The notes under the pieces: generated by a model
Told to the model about the DNA's origin: nothing
Databases searched by the model: none
The model's input: only the letters and a program-made list of their open reading frames with translations
Program-made: the position numbers and the translations under genes
Assembly: GCA_016777545.1 (NCBI GenBank)
Contig: JADHRH010000017.1
Span: forward strand, 1 to 11,560
Length of the DNA: 11,560 nt
From: Candidatus Pelagibacter sp.
Lineage (GTDB): Bacteria > Pseudomonadota > Alphaproteobacteria > Pelagibacterales > Pelagibacteraceae
Direction: 5' to 3'
Shown: piece after piece, positions 1-6,660 of the stretch
Numbering within the stretch: the first letter of the stretch is position 1
Layout of the letters: the number at the start of each line of letters is the position of its first letter

Positions 1-845
1 ACTAAATTTATTTTTAATTTTTTTTTAAATGTTTTGACTACTTGTTTTTCCTCATTTTTTCTTAAAAGACCATTATTAACAAATATACAGGTAAGGTTTT
101 TTCCAATAGCTTTACTCAATAATTGAGCAACAACACTACTGTCCACTCCACCCGATAGACCACAAATTACTTTATTGTTACCTACTTGTTTCTTTATGGC
201 TCTGATTAATTCTAATTTTTGATCTTTTGAAGACCAGTTTTTTTTGATTTTACATATATAAAAAACAAAATTACGTAATAAGATTTTACCCTTAAAAGTA
301 TGGGTTACTTCAGGGTGAAACTGTACACCATAATAATTATCTTTAGTATTTTCAATTATTGCTAATTTTGAATTTTTTGAAGATGCAATAATTTTAAAAT
401 TTTTTGGCATCTTAGATACTTGATCTGCATGGCTCATCCATACATTGTTACTATTGTCTTTATTAAAAAAATTTTTAGTTAATTTACTATTTGAAACCTT
501 TTTAATAGTTGCTAGACCAAACTCTCTATGTTTAGATTTTTTAACACGTCCACCTAGTTCTTTGGACAGTATTTGATGTCCAAAACATATTCCTAAAACT
601 GGTATTTTTAAGCTTAATATCTTTTTATCAAATTTAAATTTATCATTTTGATATACATTAAGCGGACCCCCTGAGAGAATTATTCCACTAATGTTATTAT
701 TAATAATTTGATTTATTTTTATTTTTTTATGACTAATAATTTCTGAAAAAACACCAAATTCTCTTACTCTTCTTGCGATAAGCTGTGTAAATTGAGACCC
801 AAAATCTATTATTAGAATTTTGGTGAGCTTGTTATTAAGACTCAT
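1..845 (-). CDS. guaA: GMP synthase (glutamine-hydrolysing), 3' end outside the window
   Basis: GuaA converts XMP to GMP using ATP and glutamine in the cytoplasm, the last step of GMP synthesis. The first 281 codons are present; the gene runs off the left edge, so about half of a usual ~520-residue protein is visible. Residues 1-195 are a class I glutamine amidotransferase domain: SGGP at 58-61, nucleophile Cys87 in GICFGHQ, and His177/Glu179 in [10 protein letters not shown] complete the triad. The ATP-pyrophosphatase domain follows, with its PP-loop SGGVDSS at 230-236. The ATG at 843-845 overlaps the end of the upstream TPR gene by 11 bases, which suggests translational coupling. The protein starts only a few residues before the first conserved strand (ILIIDFGSQ), so this start fits the family. 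guaB lies two genes upstream. Identification is secure; missing C-terminal features cannot be judged. Confidence 0.97.
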   Translation of the reverse strand, partial: MSLNNKLTKILIIDFGSQFTQLIARRVREFGVFSEIISHKKIKINQIINNNISGIILSGGPLNVYQNDKFKFDKKILSLKIPVLGICFGHQILSKELGGRVKKSKHREFGLATIKKVSNSKLTKNFFNKDNSNNVWMSHADQVSKMPKNFKIIASSKNSKLAIIENTKDNYYGVQFHPEVTHTFKGKILLRNFVFYICKIKKNWSSKDQKLELIRAIKKQVGNNKVICGLSGGVDSSVVAQLLSKAIGKNLTCIFVNNGLLRKNEEKQVVKTFKKKLKINL

Positions 846-1272
846 TTTTTGGTTCCAAATCTTTTAAAGACTCTAAAATAATTTTTTCTTTACCACATAA
901 ATCAATGCAAATTTTAGAGAAACTTCGAGCTAACTCTCTAACTTTTAAATAATTGCTTCTTTTAAGTTCTATTTCCATAAGCATATAATTTGCTTCTTCA
1001 TTTTTAGGTTCTAGTAACAAAACTGTATCTATATTCTTTTTTACTTCTTTTTTATTTTCTTCAATATTAAAAATTTTTGCTAGATATAAATATGATTTTT
1101 CATCTTTAGGATTGAATACTATTCCTCTTTGAAATAAAAACTTAGCTTCTTCATAACTTTTTTCATCATATTTAATTTTTCCCTCTTCAAAAAAATTATC
1201 TTCTGCAAAAGATGAATTCGAAATATTTAAAAATATAAAAATTATAAAGACTAGTTTGTTAAATTTAATCAT
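835..1272 (-). CDS. exported TPR-repeat protein of unknown function
   Basis: The 145-residue product begins with a basic, then strongly hydrophobic segment (residues 1-23) ending in S-F-A before Glu24, a good type I signal peptide. There is no lipobox cysteine. The mature part carries about two tetratricopeptide-like helical hairpins (roughly 25-57 and 59-92, each closing with an N/E-P-K turn) and a degenerate third, so it is probably a small periplasmic protein-binding scaffold. Two cysteines (122 and 126) near the C terminus could form a disulfide after export. Its ATG shares one base with the guaB stop (TAATG), and its 3' end overlaps guaA by 11 bases, so it is embedded in the guaB-guaA cluster. 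I recognise no specific family. A direct role in GMP synthesis is unlikely if it is exported; TPR scaffolds commonly assist envelope assembly. The reading frame is convincing, the function unknown. Confidence 0.85.
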   Translation of the reverse strand: MIKFNKLVFIIFIFLNISNSSFAEDNFFEEGKIKYDEKSYEEAKFLFQRGIVFNPKDEKSYLYLAKIFNIEENKKEVKKNIDTVLLLEPKNEEANYMLMEIELKRSNYLKVRELARSFSKICIDLCGKEKIILESLKDLEPKNES

Positions 1273-2348
1273 TAGTATTTGCTGTCACTCTTTACTTCAT
1301 CAACATTATGAACCATGCTTTCATAAAATCCAGCTTTTGTTATTTTTACAAAATTAGGTTTAGTTTTTAGATATAAAACTTTTTTTGCTCCCAAATAGCC
1401 CATAGAAGATTTTAATCCACCAATTAATTTATAAATTATATTTTTAACATCACCTTTATATTTAACAAAACCCTCTACACCTTCTGGTACATATTTGGAT
1501 GTATCTTTTTGTTTTTTTTGAAAATATCTATCAGCAGAACCTTTATTCATTGCTCCCACAGAACCCATTCCTCTAAAACTTTTAAATAATTTTCCATTTT
1601 TTTTTATTAGTTTTCCTGGTGTCTCTGTGCTTCCAGCAAATAATGAACCAATCATTACAGCATCTGCTCCTGCTGACAATGCTTTTGCAATATCACCAGA
1701 ATATTTAATTCCACCATCAGAAATTATTTTTGTTTTATTATTTTTTATTCCTTGTTTAACTGCTAGGATTGCACTCAATTGAGGTACACCAATACCAGCT
1801 ACCAATCTAGTAGTGCAAATTGAACCAGGTCCAATACCAACTTTAACTATATCTACACCTAATTTTATTAAAAATTTTGCAGCGTCCGCTGTAGCAATAT
1901 TTCCAGCACACAAGGTTGTCTTTTTAGTTTTAATTTTCTTAATTGCTTTAACAATTTCAGCTACTTTTTTGCTGTGACCATGTGCTGTATCAACTACAAT
2001 TAAATTAATTTGTTCTTTTAAAATCGCCTCTGCCCTTTTAAGTTCTAGTGGACCGGCTCCTACAGCAGCTCCAACTAATAATCCTTGTTTTTTTACTTTT
2101 CTAATTTCTTCAATTTGTTTTTTTATATTTAAATTTCTGTGAATTACACCAATGCCTCCTGCTTTAGCTATCGCTATTGCCATTTTACTTTCTGTAACAG
2201 TATCCATTGCTGATGATAACAAAGGTATTTTTAATGTTAAATTAGCTGATAATTTTGTGCTTGTGTCAACTTCTGAAGGTAAAACCCCTGAGTACTTCGG
2301 AGCCATTGTGACATCGTCAAAGGTGAGTGCTTCTTTAATAGGATCCAT
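1272..2348 (-). CDS. guaB: IMP dehydrogenase lacking the CBS (Bateman) module
   Basis: GuaB oxidises IMP to XMP with NAD+, the committed step to guanine nucleotides. The 358-residue protein is an intact TIM-barrel catalytic domain: LTFDDV at 8-13, SSAMDTVTE at 45-53, DTAHGHS at 120-126, the catalytic loop [11 protein letters not shown] with Cys178, the phosphate-binding segment SDGGIK at 210-215, and the mobile flap with Arg274-Tyr275 and VPEGVEG at 287-293. Usual bacterial enzymes are ~480-490 residues because two CBS domains are inserted in the barrel. Here the helix ending at about residue 87 runs straight into GLLVGAAVG, so that insert of over 100 residues is cleanly absent. GMP reductase is also short, but the DTAHGHS motif, the flap and the C-terminal tail are of IMP dehydrogenase type, and guaA is nearby. 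The ATG is fixed by an in-frame TAA nine bases upstream. No well-spaced ribosome site is visible; an AGGA at 2366-2369 lies 17 bases from the start. Confidence 0.95.
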   Translation of the reverse strand: MDPIKEALTFDDVTMAPKYSGVLPSEVDTSTKLSANLTLKIPLLSSAMDTVTESKMAIAIAKAGGIGVIHRNLNIKKQIEEIRKVKKQGLLVGAAVGAGPLELKRAEAILKEQINLIVVDTAHGHSKKVAEIVKAIKKIKTKKTTLCAGNIATADAAKFLIKLGVDIVKVGIGPGSICTTRLVAGIGVPQLSAILAVKQGIKNNKTKIISDGGIKYSGDIAKALSAGADAVMIGSLFAGSTETPGKLIKKNGKLFKSFRGMGSVGAMNKGSADRYFQKKQKDTSKYVPEGVEGFVKYKGDVKNIIYKLIGGLKSSMGYLGAKKVLYLKTKPNFVKITKAGFYESMVHNVDEVKSDSKY

Positions 2349-2385
2349 AATAATTTATATACGATTCCTTTTAAAAATAAAGTTA

Positions 2386-2997
2386 CTATCTTAGAGTTTT
2401 ACAAATAATAAAGCTTTCCTTAGATTCTTTTCTACTGGATTTTGGCTTAAATACCTTCACCTCTTTGAATATTTTTTTACCAAGTGCGACTATTTCGTTA
2501 AATGATGATCCTAAAAAAATTTTAGAAACAAATCGCCCTTCTTTAACTAGCATTTCTTTTGCAAAGTTCATTGCTTCCATGGCAAGTTCCCCTGTATAAA
2601 TTGCATCAATATCCTTTATGCCCGTTGTATTAACAGCCATATCGGACACGACAACATCAACTTTTGATTTGAATAAACCTTTTATTTTTTCTTGAGATTC
2701 TAAATCAGTAAAGTCTCCTTTTATTTGAATTATGTTTTCAATTGCTTCCATATTTTTTAAGTCTATAGAAACTAATCTTCCACTTTTTACCATCCTTGCT
2801 ATATACTGAGACCAGCTACCAGGTGATGCGCCTAAGTCTATTACTGATATTCCATTTTTAAATATCTTAAATTTTTCATCTATTTCAATTAATTTATATG
2901 CAGATCTAGCTCGATACCCATCCACATGGGACTGTCTAACATAAATATCTCTTTTTTGTTTGTTGATCCAGTTTTTAGAGATTCTATTTTTTTTCAA
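2386..2997 (-). CDS. rlmE: 23S rRNA 2'-O-ribose uridine methyltransferase (RlmE/FtsJ)
   Basis: RlmE methylates the 2'-OH of a uridine in the A-loop of 23S rRNA (U2552 in E. coli), a late step of 50S assembly, using S-adenosylmethionine. The 203-residue length matches the family. The SAM-binding motif DLGASPGSW is at 54-62, and the catalytic K-D-K-E tetrad is visible as Lys35, Asp119 (SDMA), Lys159 and Glu194. The basic N-terminal 30 residues resemble the rRNA-binding start of E. coli RlmE. The start must be TTG at 2995-2997: the codon just upstream in frame is TAA, which is also the stop of the preceding glycosyltransferase gene, and the next Met is residue 83, beyond essential motifs. The two genes therefore abut with no spacer, and reinitiation is likely. 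guaB follows after 37 bases. Confidence 0.96.
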   Translation of the reverse strand: MKKNRISKNWINKQKRDIYVRQSHVDGYRARSAYKLIEIDEKFKIFKNGISVIDLGASPGSWSQYIARMVKSGRLVSIDLKNMEAIENIIQIKGDFTDLESQEKIKGLFKSKVDVVVSDMAVNTTGIKDIDAIYTGELAMEAMNFAKEMLVKEGRFVSKIFLGSSFNEIVALGKKIFKEVKVFKPKSSRKESKESFIICKTLR

Positions 2998-3909
2998 TTA
3001 ATGACCAAATCTAAGACTTTTAGATAATATTTTTTGCTGGATAGTCTTAATATTAATTTTAACCTTTCTATCTAACCTCATATCTTTACCTGAGTCCCAA
3101 ATTCCAGCAGCTAAGTGCATAATTCCTATTTTATAATTTGGTAAGTAAGGTTCAACGAATGTATTTTTAATTTCATCAAATTTTGGTAATAAATTACTAG
3201 CAATCCAATTGCAATTTAATGGTAAAAATTCAGTTTCTAGATCATCTATATAAACTGACATATTGATAGCAAGACCCTCTGAACCAAAGATATTTCCACT
3301 TTTTAATGTTTGTTCTAGATTTTTTTGCCAAGAAGCCCAACCAGGTGAATTTTTTTCTAATGAAAAAACGCCTATATTTATATGAGGAGCAAAAGCTAAT
3401 TTTCTAGCTTTATTAATTCCAACTTTTGATTTTATTGCATGTTTAAAATTTTGAGATTTAATTATTGCTACTTTACCAAACAGCCAATTTACTTTTGACA
3501 TTATTTTGTATCCCGGTCCTAATGTTTGAGTAATTCCTAATTTGCCATTTTCACAAGCTTTAAAATATAATTCAACAGAATTCCAATCATTTACCCACGC
3601 GTCACAATCTATCCATAGAAATTTTTCATAACTGGGAAAATATTTTGGTAGAAATGCTCGAGATACTTGACTCTTTAGCCACTCTTTTCCTTTTACTTTA
3701 AATGCTGGAACATCAATATCCCATTCTGCTGATTTAATTTCATCAACCTTTTTAGATAATTCATTTTTTTGTTCTTCAGATAAACCAGCATCTAAAATAC
3801 AAATTGCTGTATCTTTGCTTTTTTCAAAACTCTTAATAGAATCAACTAATTCATTAAGTAATTCAAAGTAATTTGAGTCAGCCAAAGATACAATTACGTT
3901 TTTTTTCAT
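2998..3909 (-). CDS. GT8-like glycosyltransferase, acceptor unknown
   Basis: The 303-residue protein has the layout of a GT-A fold glycosyltransferase resembling family GT8. It starts with a first strand (VIVSLADSNY, 5-14), has a conserved R-A-x-L-P region before the metal-binding D-x-D (Asp101-Cys-Asp103 in FLWIDCDAW), a mid-domain HINIGVFSL (176-184), an acidic SEGLAINMSVY (210-220) where GT8 enzymes have a conserved D-Q-x-x-L-N stretch, and a late HLAAG (265-269) where they have H-x-x-G. No signal peptide or membrane segment is evident, so it is probably a cytoplasmic or peripheral enzyme using a nucleotide sugar. Its ATG follows the pssA stop directly (TAAATG), and its stop abuts the rlmE start, so it belongs to the phospholipid/rlmE operon. 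Donor and acceptor cannot be read from the sequence; a lipid or envelope glycan is possible from context only. The general class is fairly secure, the exact family less so. Confidence 0.75.
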   Translation of the reverse strand: MKKNVIVSLADSNYFELLNELVDSIKSFEKSKDTAICILDAGLSEEQKNELSKKVDEIKSAEWDIDVPAFKVKGKEWLKSQVSRAFLPKYFPSYEKFLWIDCDAWVNDWNSVELYFKACENGKLGITQTLGPGYKIMSKVNWLFGKVAIIKSQNFKHAIKSKVGINKARKLAFAPHINIGVFSLEKNSPGWASWQKNLEQTLKSGNIFGSEGLAINMSVYIDDLETEFLPLNCNWIASNLLPKFDEIKNTFVEPYLPNYKIGIMHLAAGIWDSGKDMRLDRKVKINIKTIQQKILSKSLRFGH

Positions 3910-4713
3910 TTACAGTATGTCTTCAAGATCTTCGACTTCTTGGTTTTCACCACTTAAAATCTTTTGTTTATAGGTTTTTTTATAACTGAAATATCCAAAT
4001 GGAAGTAAGGTTATATAAATCAGGCCACAAATGACTAAGACTTTAAATGTATATATAAATAATAGACCAAAAAATAACACAACACCAAATAATACAAAAA
4101 TTGTCATTCGACGAGGTATTGAGATCTTTTTAAATGCAAAAGTTGGTATTTTACTAATCAATAAAAATGAATTTACAATAAAGAATAATGGTACAAGAAT
4201 ATCATAATTAATATTAATTAAATTTATATCACTTAGACTTAATATTAATGGCATAAGAATTAAAATTCCTCCAGCAGGAGACGGAACACCCTCAAAATAA
4301 TTATCTTTCCATGAAGGTTCAGTATTTGAAGTTACATTAAACCGCGCAAGTCTAAGGGCAACACAAACCACGTAGATCATTGTAAGTAACCAACCAAATT
4401 TACCAAAATTATTTAAAGACCAAAAATACATTATAAAAGCTGGAGCAACACCAAAACTAATTAAATCAGCTAATGAATCTAACTCCTTTCCAACCAACGA
4501 AGTGCCTTTTACTAATCTTGCAACTCTACCATCTAGTGCATCAAAAACTGCAGCAAAAATAATAGCTATAATAGATAATTCAAATTTTTCATCTAATGCA
4601 AATTTAATAGAGCTAAGACCAATGCAAATATTGATTAGGGTAAGTGTATTTGGAAGAAGCATCCTTGCTTTTTTATCAGATACAATTTTAAAATTATTTT
4701 TGGGTTGTTCCAT
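3910..4713 (-). CDS. pssA: CDP-diacylglycerol-serine O-phosphatidyltransferase
   Basis: PssA makes phosphatidylserine from CDP-diacylglycerol and L-serine in the inner membrane, the first committed step to phosphatidylethanolamine. The 267-residue protein has the complete CDP-alcohol phosphotransferase signature: Asp58, Asp61-Gly62, Ala65-Arg66, Gly75, Asp79 and Asp83, the aspartates binding the metal and CDP moiety. Several hydrophobic segments (about 23-57, 85-118, 148-187 and 200-242) are consistent with a polytopic membrane protein. The type is the membrane-embedded enzyme of alphaproteobacteria and Bacillus, not the phospholipase-D-like E. coli PssA. Phosphatidylserine decarboxylase lies immediately upstream, three bases away, giving the full two-step route. 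Other CDP-alcohol transferases (PgsA, Pcs) share the motif, but the length and the psd neighbour favour PssA. Confidence 0.93.
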   Translation of the reverse strand: MEQPKNNFKIVSDKKARMLLPNTLTLINICIGLSSIKFALDEKFELSIIAIIFAAVFDALDGRVARLVKGTSLVGKELDSLADLISFGVAPAFIMYFWSLNNFGKFGWLLTMIYVVCVALRLARFNVTSNTEPSWKDNYFEGVPSPAGGILILMPLILSLSDINLININYDILVPLFFIVNSFLLISKIPTFAFKKISIPRRMTIFVLFGVVLFFGLLFIYTFKVLVICGLIYITLLPFGYFSYKKTYKQKILSGENQEVEDLEDIL

Positions 4714-4716
4714 ATG

Positions 4717-5364
4717 CTACCTCTTAGCTAATAGTGTTTCACCTGCGATTGTCTTTTGTCCAACTTTAACTAAAGGCTGATAATTTTCAAAATAGACATC
4801 AGCTCTACTTCCAAATCTGATCATTCCTATTCTATCACCTTGTTGTAGTTGTTGATCTTTAGATGACTCACATACAATTCTTCTTGCAATCAAGCCTGCA
4901 ATCTGCACGACAATTACTTCTTCTCCGCGAGAGTTTGTAATTTTATAATAATTTCTTTCATTATCTTCACTTGCTTTATCAAGTGATGCATTTAAAAACT
5001 TTCCTGGTTTATAAAGTATTTCTGAAATTTTACCATCACATGGTGTTCTATTAACGTGGCAATCAAATACGTTCATAAAAATACTAATCTTTGTAAATTT
5101 TTTATCTTCCAAACCTAATTCTTTTGGTCCATCAACCTCATGAACCATTAAAACCTCTCCATCTGCTGGGCTTGTTAAGTAATTTTCATCATTGATTGAA
5201 ATTCTCTCAGGATCTCTAAAAAAATAGTAAACCCATATAGATAGTACCAATCCAATTAATCCTAAAAAAGTACTAAACAAATACAAAAAAAAAGTTGCGA
5301 TTATGGCTATTGCCAAAAACTTGTACCCTTCAGAATGAATTTTTGGAAAAACCTTGTCTAACAT
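4717..5364 (-). CDS. psd: phosphatidylserine decarboxylase proenzyme (short form)
   Basis: Psd decarboxylates phosphatidylserine to phosphatidylethanolamine at the inner membrane. It is made as a proenzyme that cleaves itself to create a pyruvoyl group at the new N terminus of the small alpha chain. The 215-residue length is typical of the short bacterial form. Residues 15-48 are hydrophobic and probably anchor it. The self-cleavage triad is visible: Asp68 in PADG, His103 in DCHVNR, and Ser186 in FGSRADV, so cleavage is expected between Gly185 and Ser186, leaving an alpha chain of 30 residues. The cleavage motif is GS followed by R, as in short-form enzymes, where the long E. coli-type enzyme has LGST. 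It is the first gene of the seven-gene leftward array, and the spacer to the divergent icd gene is where the operon promoter should be. Confidence 0.95.
   Translation of the reverse strand: MLDKVFPKIHSEGYKFLAIAIIATFFLYLFSTFLGLIGLVLSIWVYYFFRDPERISINDENYLTSPADGEVLMVHEVDGPKELGLEDKKFTKISIFMNVFDCHVNRTPCDGKISEILYKPGKFLNASLDKASEDNERNYYKITNSRGEEVIVVQIAGLIARRIVCESSKDQQLQQGDRIGMIRFGSRADVYFENYQPLVKVGQKTIAGETLLAKR
4720..4725 (-). promoter_or_regulatory. ribosome binding site of pssA inside the end of psd
   Basis: On the minus strand, AAGAGG precedes the pssA ATG by six bases and forms the last two codons (Lys-Arg) of psd before its TAG stop. It is the clearest Shine-Dalgarno match among the crowded starts of this operon and supports coupled translation of psd and pssA. 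Confidence 0.65.
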
Positions 5365-5374
5365 AAGCTTCTAT

Positions 5375-5404
5375 TTGATAATATTTTATTAATATGTATA
5401 TAAA
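5375..5404 (+). promoter_or_regulatory. candidate sigma-70 promoter for icd
   Basis: A TTGATA hexamer (5375-5380) and a TATAAA hexamer (5399-5404) are separated by 18 bases and lie 37 bases before the icd ATG. Both match the housekeeping consensus in four or more positions, and icd must have its own promoter because the upstream gene is divergent. No GG-rich Shine-Dalgarno site is seen before the ATG. Confidence 0.4.
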
Positions 5405-5418
5405 GCACTAAATTACAA
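5389..5418 (-). promoter_or_regulatory. candidate promoter for the psd-pssA-...-guaA array
   Basis: Reading leftward, a TTGTAA hexamer (5413-5418) and a TATTAA hexamer (5389-5394) are separated by 18 bases and end 24 bases before the psd ATG. It is the best sigma-70-like pair on this strand of the 77-base divergent spacer. In such AT-rich DNA similar pairs arise by chance, so this is a weak call. It overlaps the candidate icd promoter on the other strand. Confidence 0.3.
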
Positions 5419-5441
5419 TTACTAATATTTATTATTTAATT

Positions 5442-6656
5442 ATGGCTAAAATAAAGGTTAAAAATCCAGTTGTTGAACTAGATGGTGACGAAATGACTAG
5501 AGTCATTTGGGAGTTCATTAAAAAGAAACTAATTTTACCCTATTTAGATTTAGATATTAAGCACTACGACTTAGGAATGAAAAGTCGAGACAATACAAAT
5601 GATCAAATAACTATAGATTCAGCTAATGCAATTAAAGAGCACAATGTTGGTATAAAATGTGCAACAATTACTCCAGATGAGGCTCGTGTAGAAGAGTTTA
5701 AACTTAAAAAAATGTGGAGATCACCTAATGGAACTATAAGAAATATACTAGGTGGAACAGTTTTTAGAGAACCAATAATTTGTCAAAATATTCCAAAACT
5801 TGTGCCAACATGGACTGATCCTTTAATTATTGGAAGACATGCTTTTGGAGATCAATATAGAGCAACTGATTTTAAGGTGCCTGGTAAAGGTAAAATGGAA
5901 ATCAAATGGACATCAGAAGATGGAAAGGATGAAATAAAACATGAAGTATTTAACTTTCCAGGACCAGGGGTAGCTTTATCAATGTACAATTTGGATAAAT
6001 CTATTGAGGACTTTGCCAGATCTTGTTTTAATTATGGAATAATAAAAAAATGGCCAGTCTATTTGTCAACAAAAAATACTATTTTAAAAATTTACGACGG
6101 AAGATTTAAAGACATTTTCCAAGATATTTTTGATAAAGAATTTAAGACAGAATTTGAAAAACTAAATATTACTTATGAACACAGATTAATTGATGACATG
6201 GTAGCATGTGCAATGAAATGGAGTGGTAAATATATTTGGGCTTGTAAAAACTACGATGGTGATGTTCAGTCAGATACTGTAGCTCAAGGATATGGGTCGT
6301 TAGGATTAATGACCAGTGTGCTTCTTGCACCTGATGGAAAAACTATGGAGGCTGAAGCAGCTCATGGTACTGTAACAAGACATTATAGAATGCATCAACA
6401 GGGTAAAGAAACTTCTACTAATCCTATAGCTTCAATTTTTGCTTGGACTAGAGGTTTAGCACATAGAGGAAAATTAGATGGCAATGAAGAATTAATTAAA
6501 TTTTCAACTACCTTGGAAAAAGTTTGTATAGACTGTGTTGAAAATGGATCGATGACTAAAGACTTGGCGATCTTAATTAGTCCAACTAGTAATTATTTAA
6601 CTACTAACCAGTTTTTAGATGAATTAGATGGACAACTTAAAAAGAAGCTTAATTAA
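5442..6656 (+). CDS. icd: NADP-dependent isocitrate dehydrogenase, eukaryote-like class
   Basis: The enzyme converts isocitrate to 2-oxoglutarate and CO2 with NADP+ in the cytoplasmic TCA cycle, a main source of NADPH. The 404-residue protein belongs to the homodimeric class that includes human IDH1/IDH2, not the E. coli Icd class. Substrate residues are in place and largely share human IDH1 numbering: Thr77, Ser94 and Asn96 in WRSPNGTIR, Arg100, Arg109, Arg132 in [10 protein letters not shown], and Tyr139. The later part carries Lys211, metal-binding Asp251, Asp274 and Asp278, and the NADP-binding segment [11 protein letters not shown] (305-315), each one lower than in IDH1. The gene stands alone, divergent from psd and convergent with alaS, whose coding region it overlaps by eight bases at the stop codons. 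Such enzymes are common in alphaproteobacteria, so recent transfer from a eukaryote is not implied. Confidence 0.97.
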   Translation: MAKIKVKNPVVELDGDEMTRVIWEFIKKKLILPYLDLDIKHYDLGMKSRDNTNDQITIDSANAIKEHNVGIKCATITPDEARVEEFKLKKMWRSPNGTIRNILGGTVFREPIICQNIPKLVPTWTDPLIIGRHAFGDQYRATDFKVPGKGKMEIKWTSEDGKDEIKHEVFNFPGPGVALSMYNLDKSIEDFARSCFNYGIIKKWPVYLSTKNTILKIYDGRFKDIFQDIFDKEFKTEFEKLNITYEHRLIDDMVACAMKWSGKYIWACKNYDGDVQSDTVAQGYGSLGLMTSVLLAPDGKTMEAEAAHGTVTRHYRMHQQGKETSTNPIASIFAWTRGLAHRGKLDGNEELIKFSTTLEKVCIDCVENGSMTKDLAILISPTSNYLTTNQFLDELDGQLKKKLN

Positions 6657-6660
6657 TTAA
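6649..6660. other. self-complementary six-frame stop at the icd/alaS convergence
   Basis: The 12-base perfect palindrome TTAATTAATTAA contains TAA in all three frames of both strands. The icd stop (6654-6656) and the alaS stop (6649-6651) both lie in it, so the two genes terminate within eight shared bases. No GC-rich terminator hairpin flanks it on either side. Confidence 0.9.

Noticed and set aside
1272..2348. Reading the short guaB as GMP reductase (guaC)
   Set aside because: Length fits, but DTAHGHS, the RYF flap, VPEGVEG and the C-terminal tail are of IMP dehydrogenase type, and guaA is in the same operon.
2349..2385. Promoter or ribosome site for guaB in the 37-base gap (AGGA at 2366-2369, TATATA)
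   Set aside because: The AGGA is 17 bases from the ATG, too far for normal use, and no paired -35 element stands out.
2152..2394. Rightward 80-codon open frame antisense to the start of guaB
   Set aside because: It lies opposite strongly conserved guaB codons, has no ribosome site or recognisable protein features, and is explained by the guaB composition.
4502..4780. Rightward 92-codon open frame antisense to pssA and psd
   Set aside because: It spans the antisense of the conserved CDP-alcohol transferase motif and the psd end; no independent coding signal.
5442..6656. Recent transfer of icd from a eukaryote
   Set aside because: The protein is very like animal NADP-IDH, but this class is widespread in alphaproteobacteria and the codon use matches the neighbours.
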